Of a stretch of 64,000 nt of DNA, positions 57,610 through 64,000 are shown piece by piece. A program made the position numbers and the translations under genes. The stretch is from Enoplolaimus lenunculus (Eukaryota; Nematoda; Enoplea; Enoplida; Thoracostomopsidae). The DNA is taken from NCBI GenBank assembly GCA_030248215.1, contig JASANG010001702.1, forward strand, positions 1-64,000. The letters are read 5' to 3'. The notes beneath the pieces were generated by a model that saw only the letters and a program-made list of their open reading frames with translations, had not been told where the DNA came from and ran no database searches. Numbering within the stretch: position 1 is the first letter of the stretch; each line of letters starts with the position of its first letter.

Positions 57610-57850
57610 GTGTTCAGGCCTAGGCTTATGGCTAAGTCTTAGGCTAAAGTAAACGCATAGGTGAATGTTTAGGCTTAAGATGAGGTTTCGGTAAGCTTTC
57701 CAAAGCTTAAGCCTAAACCTTCGCCTATGCCTTTACTTAAGCCTAATTCTGAACCAAAGCCTAGGAGTAAGCCTAAACCTAAATGTTAGTGACGGAAGTC
57801 CAAACTTTAAGCCTATTGCATAAGCTTAGATATGAGTCTCAGCCTAAGCC
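57610..57850. repeat. Large head-to-head TTAGGC-like array
   Basis: From 57615 to 57680 units run as TTAGGC (GGCCTAGGCTTATGGC, GTCTTAGGCTAAAG, TTTAGGCTTAAG). After the hinge AAGCTTTCCAAAGCTT (57693-57708) they run as GCCTAA (AAGCCTAAACC, TTAAGCCTAATTC, AAGCCTAGGAGTAAGCC, TCAGCCTAAGCC). This inverted layout suggests a foldback element or two abutting family A copies. It ends in the 55-bp segment that is repeated at 62031. Confidence 0.7.
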
Positions 57851-57899
57851 TGTTAGGAAAGTGTGTAACGGCCAGATCAACTGCTCAAAAATTGTTTTC
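57845..57899 (+). repeat. 55-bp segment shared, inverted, with 62031-62085
   Basis: TAAGCCTGTTAGGAAAGTGT, GTAACGGCCAGATCAACTGC and TCAAAAATTGTTTTC reappear at 62031-62085 on the other strand with a single difference (AAAAA against AAGAA). It borders a TTAGGC-like array here and a family E element there. It may be a terminus of a young element whose remainder I could not delimit. Confidence 0.85.
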
Positions 57900-58807
57900 G
57901 AATTATTCAGCCAAAGATCTTAAAAATATCGGATTTAATAGAAAACAGCAACACTTTGCTATTTGCACACTATTTAAGAAGACGTTGACCATCCTTCGTA
58001 AAATACAAACAAGACAAAAATTTGTTTCATAAATCTACCAGATATTCATTGCTTTGAGAACATAGAATTTTTAAAATTATCAAAAGGTAACTTTATCTTC
58101 TATTATATATTTCTATACTGTTGAATTAGGTTTTATCAAACCTCATGAAGGCTTCATTAAATATCTGTTGAGTATAAGCAATTTGTGCTTTTATCTTCGA
58201 TTTATATAAATTTATTTGAGAACAGCGACTAACGCTAACGCAATTTAAAACTGCCAATGCTAAGCCCTAGTAAAATTGGAATTACAGCATAATTTTGAGT
58301 TTCAGCCTTTTCATAGCGTGCAGTTATTCCTGCTATAATTGTAAGAAAAATATGAACCAAAACTTTCATAGCTCAAGTTTAATTAAAAGGCAAAACCTTC
58401 TGCTTAAATTACTGCCCCTGTCAAAAGACAGTTTGAGTAGAGCTTGCCGAATGTATATTATATTTGAGTTATAGGGTCATGCTTGTAACCTGCTATAATT
58501 TACTATTGATCGGCAAAACTATTTAAGGAAGAGCATGCGGGCAGTTTACATTCCTTACAAATGGGGCTAAAACCTTATTGCGGGAGTCGAATTTTTTCTA
58601 GGAAAGACTGAGCATGTCCTCCTGTCCCTGGAATCGGGTAATAAACTTCAAGTCAACTCAAATAGACACTATTTGAGTTTGCAAAGCTGCTCAACACTAA
58701 ATTAATACAAAACGCAACTTTTGTTTAAACTTCTATTCAAATCAAACGTTATTATAAGGTAGACATTGCGTAATATATATATACTTATAAAACAAATCTC
58801 ACATAAC

Positions 58808-58963
58808 ATGGACCCGTAACCAGAGGCGATGGGATCATGGGGCCCCAAGACAAATTTTGACCACATAGAAAAGCTTCAACTTTGTTTGAAAATCGCCTAA
58901 AATCCTTGTAATGCAATACCTAAAAATATTTTAACCGCCTTAGCTAGGCAAGCTAGGTACGAA
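58808..58963 (-). mobile_element. Family C-like MITE, diverged
   Basis: The left end GGACCCGTAACCAGAGGCGA and right end GCTAGGTACGAACCGGA are present. The interior CTTCAACTTTGTTTGAAAAT, CGCCTAAAATCCTTGTAATG and TAAAAATATTTTAACCGCC follows the reverse complement of family C. Confidence 0.6.
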
Positions 58964-60616
58964 CCGGACTTAACAAGATAGCAGTTGACCCTGTATACAC
59001 TTAAGTCCCGGCGTTCATAATGATTGCTTTAGACGGTCAGCATTTGACTGGGGCCTTCTAGTAAAGCCACTTGTCTAAGTTTCTTCTATAGTGATTAGTT
59101 GCCTATTCAAAGTTGATATCCGCCTTTGCTAAATTGACCACTAACCACGCCGACTCAGCGTGTGAGAGATGTCTCTTGTTAGCTGCGTATCGTGCGCGAT
59201 AGAAGTCTAGAAGTTACTGCCGATTAGGTTTTGACCTATAGCTCTTGCATGCTTTTAGAAAGTATAGTAAGATGTTTATATGGTTCAAGTGTGTCTGAAC
59301 TGTTAATAGAGGTGATCCTTTAGACTTTAGCAATCAGCAAGGCTGTAGTCAGCGTTTCATTTCGGAGAGGTGCAGTATCACGTATATAAGCAACTTTTGC
59401 AAACGAGCGAGCCTAACAAGAAAAAATTGTGAAAGTGCAAGAATACATTTTTATAGTTTTTCCAGATATGTTGGGAAAAACTTTCCTAGGCTCTATCTAT
59501 CGTTGAGTTCACAACATGACATGCTTATTTACTACGACTTTCTAAGTAGCTTTGTTTGTTTACAGTTCATATCGAGGATTCTTAAACAACAAAGTTGATG
59601 TATTTTATAGTATCATAAAAGATAAATTTTGAGATTATAAATAGAAAAAGAATTTTGTCAGTTTCTGCTGCATTATTCCGGTAGGATATTTACTGTTCAA
59701 AAACGTTTTTTGGCAAATTTACAAAATCACTTTTTGCTTGAATTGTATTTGTAGACTTTAAGGTACTTGGCTTGCTAATACTGGTGCATCATTTAGAAAT
59801 ATAACCTATTTAAGTATGCCAATAACATGACATGTTTTGGTTCCACTGTTAATAGCTAGCTGTTATAAGTGTATAAGGCAAAATGCCGTCTACCCTCTTC
59901 CGTTCTGGGTTTGTGATAAAATATTCCGGCTAACTTAATCGGTAAAACGGCCCCTTTCGGGAATCCGTAACGATTTGCTATTAAAGTGAGAAAATTCAAC
60001 GGAGCGCATCAAGCCAAAGTGTCCTCACAAGCTACAAATTATCGAAATACGCATTAAACTCGCTGGTATCGCGTTGTATAACGTCAAGCTTATACTTGTC
60101 AAGAGTATGCCTAACTCCGACTGGCTGAGCGGAGTCAGGTTAAAACTATCAGAACGAACGACTCTACGTGAGAACTGCACCAGCGTGACGAAAATTTAGA
60201 TCACTGTCTTTTTGCGACAGATCTAATCCCAGAATTGCTGTGCAGCCCAAAAGTTCACATATTCTCTCAAAGATGTGATCCCCGGGATCTTATTGACATT
60301 CTAGATTGTGCTAAGATTAGATGCTGAACGCAGTGACATCTGTACATCAGTGCATATAGTTGTTTCGGGTTATATTATAACTTGTTAGCTAACATATTTA
60401 CGGTAACAGTATTAAAAAAGTTTGTGTTATTTTATTTTGGCAGGATTTTTAACATTCCAAAAGATATCATCGCAAATGTAACAAAATCACATAATTGTAT
60501 GAATTACCAGTGTTTTACGCAAATAGTTTGGGTGTTAATATCAGGTGCAGCCATTAGAAAGAACTTTTCAATCTTATATATACCTCTAAAGTTCTATTTT
60601 CATCACAATATTATTC
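58964..60616. other. A+T-rich, gene-free stretch
   Basis: No gene or element was recognised. The frame at 60382-60807 (141 codons) begins here, runs across a family D terminus at 60617 and shows no known domain, so it is not called as a gene. Confidence 0.4.
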
Positions 60617-60640
60617 AGGGGCGTAGCCACGGTTTGACAG
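60617..60640 (+). mobile_element. Family D hAT-like terminus
   Basis: CAGGGGCGTAGCCACGGTTT is a near-consensus start. GTGAGCGCAGCGAGTAAGAAG near 60910 is the hairpin motif often found inside these elements. The far end was not found. Confidence 0.55.
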
Positions 60641-61947
60641 GTGAGACGTTTGTTCAAAATCCTGATCAAATTATGTCGAGTTCACTGGAAGAAGCGAATC
60701 TGAAAATTTCCGGTGAGGGAAGCATACATAGGCAATTGGTGAAAAAGCGACAGCAAACCGTATCCCTCAAGTTTTTAACCTGGAAACAACTTTTTAATTT
60801 TGACTGATGGATTAAGGAATATGTTGAACATCATGAATACGTACGTATATACAGTGGTATGGGCCACACTGAGCTGCGCTCGACATGAACACCATTGGAA
60901 AAATACGCGTGAGCGCAGCGAGTAAGAAGCCAAACACATTTTTGTCTAAATTCCAACCTAGAATCTTAGGTTTTAGTGCATCCGTTTGAAGAGTGCGTAA
61001 ATCCATACGTTCCTAGCAGTCAGCCGTACAATTTTAGTATTGAAGCCAGTGAAAATTATTAATTTTGCCAGGCTCCAATTCCAGTGACGAAAGGGTCAAT
61101 ATTAATGTCAAACTAGATTTCCTCGTCACACGATGGCCCCATACGAACGGTTGCTCTTCAGTAAATTGCAAGTAAGTACCCGTGAGACGTATATATTGAA
61201 TGTATACTCTTGCCTATAAAATAATCAGCGATTCTTGGTAAACTTAACTTTCAACTTACAGCGAGAAAACTCAACGAACTTTTGCCATTAAAACCGTTTG
61301 AAAATTAATAACTTTTTATTCACTGAGTAAGGTTAGAACCCCGGAACCCCTGGCAGATCGGCCAGTATAGAGCGAAGACGTTAACAAGGGCGTGTGGCCA
61401 ATGTTAGCGGCATATATTGGTGTCGTTAACTTTGCACCGCCGTCGAAATTTTTCATTCGTATTAACCTCAAATTAAGCAAATTTCAATAGAATTGTTGGA
61501 GTAACCACATCAAATTTAATGCTGTTAAATTACTGTTCAACCAAAAAAACGAGAGTCCACGTAGTTGTTGGATCCGCTGGCCACAAAACGGGGAAATGAG
61601 ACTCCTCTACAACCCGCCACGCCGTAGTTACGCCTATAATCTCGTTTCTCGCAAAAACTCGCCACAAACTGACGCCAAATCGTGTGTGGTGGTGAGAAAC
61701 ACGAAACGACAACAGCGTTTTAGTTCAAAAAAGTCAAACTTCAAAATCGTTTCAAGCTGAAATTGAACAATTTTTTTTGGACTGGGCAAACGGACTATTT
61801 TGCATGGTTGAAAGGCAAGCAAAAGAGACATTTGTCGCCTGTTGAGTAAAAATAGTCAAAAGTTTTAAAATATATAATCATTCAGTTGGAGTGAGCTGTG
61901 TGAGAAAAAATAGTCGTGTGTAAGAGTTTAGTATGCGTTCTAATTTG
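60641..61947. other. Gene-free interval
   Basis: No element with two ends is recognised. GTTGGATCCGCTGGCCAC near 61566 is a weak hAT-like terminus. Short frames only. Confidence 0.35.
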
Positions 61948-62723
61948 TACTGTAGTAACCAGAATAAGAAGGGGTTGTTTGATATGTACTGCCGTGACCT
62001 GAATAAGAAAAGGTAATAAGGAGGACTGCGGAAAACAATTCTTGAGCAGTTGATCTGGCCGTTACACACTTTCCTAACAGGCTTAATCGATGTTTGATCT
62101 AAGGTTGTCCGAGCTCACGCTCGCGTTTGATAGCTGTGGGGACGCCCTTCCAAAAACAGATTCACACAAAAGTTGCGAAATAATGGATCTAGAAAGCGAA
62201 ACCATCTTTAAAATAAATCAAGCATCGCGAGCAGCGTAAAATTTTGTTGAAATTTTCTTTTAAAGTAGCTAACCAGCTCATATTTTAGGTAAAACCTACT
62301 ACAATCTTCATATGCTCCAACCAGGGGAGATAGCACACGGCGCACCTCACTCAAAAATTTCTTTTATTATCTTATTTCGTTTCATGAGAGATATCTTATG
62401 TTAAGTGAAACTGTAAACCAGCGAGTGTAGCGAGCGAGAAAATTTGTTGGTATTTAGCGTCCTGCTGGATATTGTAAGACCTGCGTAGTATCCAAAGCCA
62501 TTTAAAAAAATCGCGGAAACCAGAAATAGTGTTAAATTCGCGAGCGAAGCGGGCGAGAAGCCATACATGTTTCAAACTTCGGCGTCTTTTTTGTTTCATC
62601 CGGTTAGGGTGGGACCCAGCAACGGAGGATGGCGGAGGTCGGGTTAAAAACAAATAACAGTTCGTAACTGAATAACAGGGGGATATAAATATCAGTCCCC
62701 CTCTGATTAGAATCACTACGGTA
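61948..62723 (+). mobile_element. Family E MITE region with two stacked left ends
   Basis: TA-CTGTAGTAACCAGAATAAG (61948) and, 39 bases later, TA-CTGCCGTGACCTGAATAAG (61987) are two left ends in the same direction. The matching right end is CCCCCTCTGATTAGAATCAC ending CTACGG-TA at 62723, preceded by CAGTTCGTAACTGAATAAC and TAAATATCAGTCC as in the 20806 copy. The interval is about 360 bp longer than the reference and includes the 55-bp shared segment (62031), so other DNA has inserted. It has no coding capacity. Confidence 0.65.
62031..62085 (-). repeat. 55-bp segment shared, inverted, with 57845-57899
   Basis: It is the reverse complement of 57845-57899 with one mismatch. It sits 40 bases inside the second left end of the family E region, so it may have been brought there by an insertion. 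Flanking sequences on the two sides are unrelated. Confidence 0.85.
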
Positions 62724-62744
62724 TTCCGTCTGTCCTAAAGGAAC

Positions 62745-62901
62745 CACGTTCCCGTGCCTGAGGTGGGCCAGTGGTCTCAGCTCCCTTGGAAGAATTTTAG
62801 CCCCATAGAAAATTTTCAACCTTGTAAGTGATCGAAAACTTTTGTATTCCCCGCCTGAAAAACGTTTAGCCTCCCTAGTAAGGTAGTCTGGCTACGGACC
62901 T
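62745..62901 (-). mobile_element. Family C hAT-like MITE
   Basis: CAGCTCCCTTGGAAGAATTT, TAGAAAATTTTCAACCTTGT, AAGTGATCGAAAACTTTTGT, ATTCCCCGCCTGAAAAACG and GGTAGTCTGGCTACGGACCT are the reverse complement of the family C order with a readable right terminus. The left terminus is CCGTGCCTGAGGTGGGCC, less clear. It has no coding capacity. Confidence 0.75.
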
Positions 62902-63913
62902 ACAGAACCCGCCTTTCTGTGCGGTTCCTACCGTTCCAGTTTTTGACCACACTCCTTTAAGTTAATATGCCTGCTCGAGACCAAAAAATTCTGGTTTAAA
63001 TGTTGGTTTTTAAACAGTATATTGCTTGCTGATTTCTTCTCAACTTCAGATCGCTTCCTGGGTCAGAGCAGCCTGGCACCACAGACCATAACAAACGTAG
63101 CGTTCATTTGTCTTTTCGCACGACTAAAGCTATTGTCGTTCAACGTTGCCCCTTAATCGACCGAATCCTTGTGACTGCTCCCTTGAGAATATTTGTCAAA
63201 AAAATTTTGTCCCATTATAACTTGCACTGCAAAGACATTTACTAAAAAGTCTCAGTATACCAGCTTAAAGTTCCTACGGCTACTATTGCTCTCCAAAGTA
63301 TCTCGTCCTATACTGTCATTTGGTTTACAAGTGCTTTTTTCCATACTTAAGGTTAAAATATTGCCTTTTGGACGACAATATAATAACCATTTTAGTTAGG
63401 CAATTGTTGCCAGCTTGGCATCATTTGTCTTACGTGATCCTGTCACTTGTGTCACTATGCAATGATTAGTTTTGAGAGTAAGTAAAAGAGACCGGCAAGT
63501 GATGGTGTCTGCAATCTTTCGGTGGAACAGTACCCAATACGGAACCTATCCGTGGGACAGCACCCAGTAAAATTAAAAAAACATCATTAACGAGGCCAGC
63601 TAAAACACTTCTCTCACATCAAATTTCACAAGCATTGTTTTTACTTTTGTGTAGATCCGATAAGGTACATCAGTTCTCGGACACCTATATATCCATAGTT
63701 GATAATTGTTATAATAAATAGCGACTCTCAGCTAATAATTTCAAGTATATACATACAGGATAGGCTCTACAGATCGAAATAAAATTAAATGAAAATAAAG
63801 CCCTTTGCTTCGCCTTTGGATCCGCTCGTGCTGACAGGTTTGTTTCATATAGTAACCGACCAACTTTTCGGTTGAGAGGATTTAGGGGTTGCTCTATACT
63901 TTTTAATTAGTGT
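62902..63913. other. Gene-free interval with a small direct repeat
   Basis: At 63521-63570 GGTGGAACAGTACCCAATACGG is followed by CGTGGGACAGCACCCAGTAA, a diverged two-unit repeat of about 30 bp. Otherwise nothing is recognisable. Confidence 0.4.
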
Positions 63914-64000
63914 ATTCCGTCCGTAAACCGTACGGCACCGTCCGTCAATCGTAGGCGCCATTCGTCACCCGTATGGTGGGTGAATTCGTCACTGTCCGTC
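63914..64000. repeat. Start of a degenerate minisatellite at the window edge
   Basis: Successive units read ATTCCGTCCGTAAACCGTACGGCACC (split here as ATTCCGTCCGTAAACCGTAC, GGCACC), GTCCGTCAATCGTAGGCGCC, ATTCGTCACCCGTATGGTGG and AATTCGTCACTGTCCGTC. The unit is about 20-26 bp and G+C-richer than its surroundings. It continues beyond the window. Confidence 0.65.

Noticed and set aside
60382-60807. A 141-codon plus-strand frame
   Set aside because: It runs through a family D terminus at 60617, has no recognisable domain, and has A+T-rich, unbiased codon use like the surrounding noncoding DNA.
14900-64000. CRISPR array or prokaryotic operon
   Set aside because: The regular repeats seen are contiguous (no spacers) or are dispersed MITEs. 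There are no ribosome binding sites, no packed open frames and no Cas-like proteins.

Overview
This window looks like gene-poor nuclear DNA from an animal. I found no protein-coding gene, tRNA or rRNA that I can support. The longest open frames are either repeat-derived (the 202-codon minus-strand frame at 42881-43489 lies inside a 36-bp tandem repeat) or short and without recognisable motifs. What the sequence does show is a dense collection of short non-autonomous DNA transposons (MITEs), Helitron-like ends, satellites and recent duplications. The species cannot be named from this. A repeated TTAGGC motif, which is the telomere unit of nematodes, is conspicuous, but it sits inside mobile elements and does not prove a nematode.

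Layout. Bases 1-290 are an imperfect GTT/GCT triplet tract. Bases 300 to about 14,700 are, by eye, close to half G+C. They carry almost no recognisable MITE and hold weak, very old internal repeats, a few nested inverted repeats, a decayed satellite of about 178 bp in eight copies (11190-12600), and one convincing promoter-like block on the minus strand (10325-10501: TATA box, initiator and four CCAAT boxes in alternating orientation) with no reading frame behind it. From about 14.9 kb to the end the DNA is about one third G+C and packed with MITEs.

The MITE families, named here for convenience, are: (A) GGCC-ended elements with 8-bp target duplications and internal TTAGGC-like arrays; (B) hAT-like elements starting CARTGGCGGATCCA, three copies, one with a perfect 8-bp duplication (AACATGAG); (B2) relatives ending in GGATCCAGAAATTTC; (C) hAT-like elements starting CAGGCCYGTAGCCAGCTC; (D) hAT-like ends GGGGCGTAGCCAGGATTT; (E) Tc1/mariner-like elements bounded by TA and starting CTGTAGTGACCCGAATAAG; (F) elements ending TATTCTCAAATGTGTGTAGC; (G) elements ending AAGCCCYATTC; (H) an element with inverted ends of about 50 bp containing GTAGCACGGC. 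Four Helitron-like 5' ends (TCTATATAATTAAAGC, always preceded by A) are also present.

The most striking structures are the telomere-like arrays carried inside family A, a family C copy whose internal segment has been amplified into a 23-copy, 36-bp minisatellite (42768-43735), a family E element nested in a family B element (47881-48266), a 179-bp near-identical tandem duplication (45010-45366), and a 55-bp segment present twice in inverted orientation with one mismatch (57845 and 62031) against a background of much more diverged repeats. All element calls rest on reading the sequence by eye; no database search or alignment program was run.
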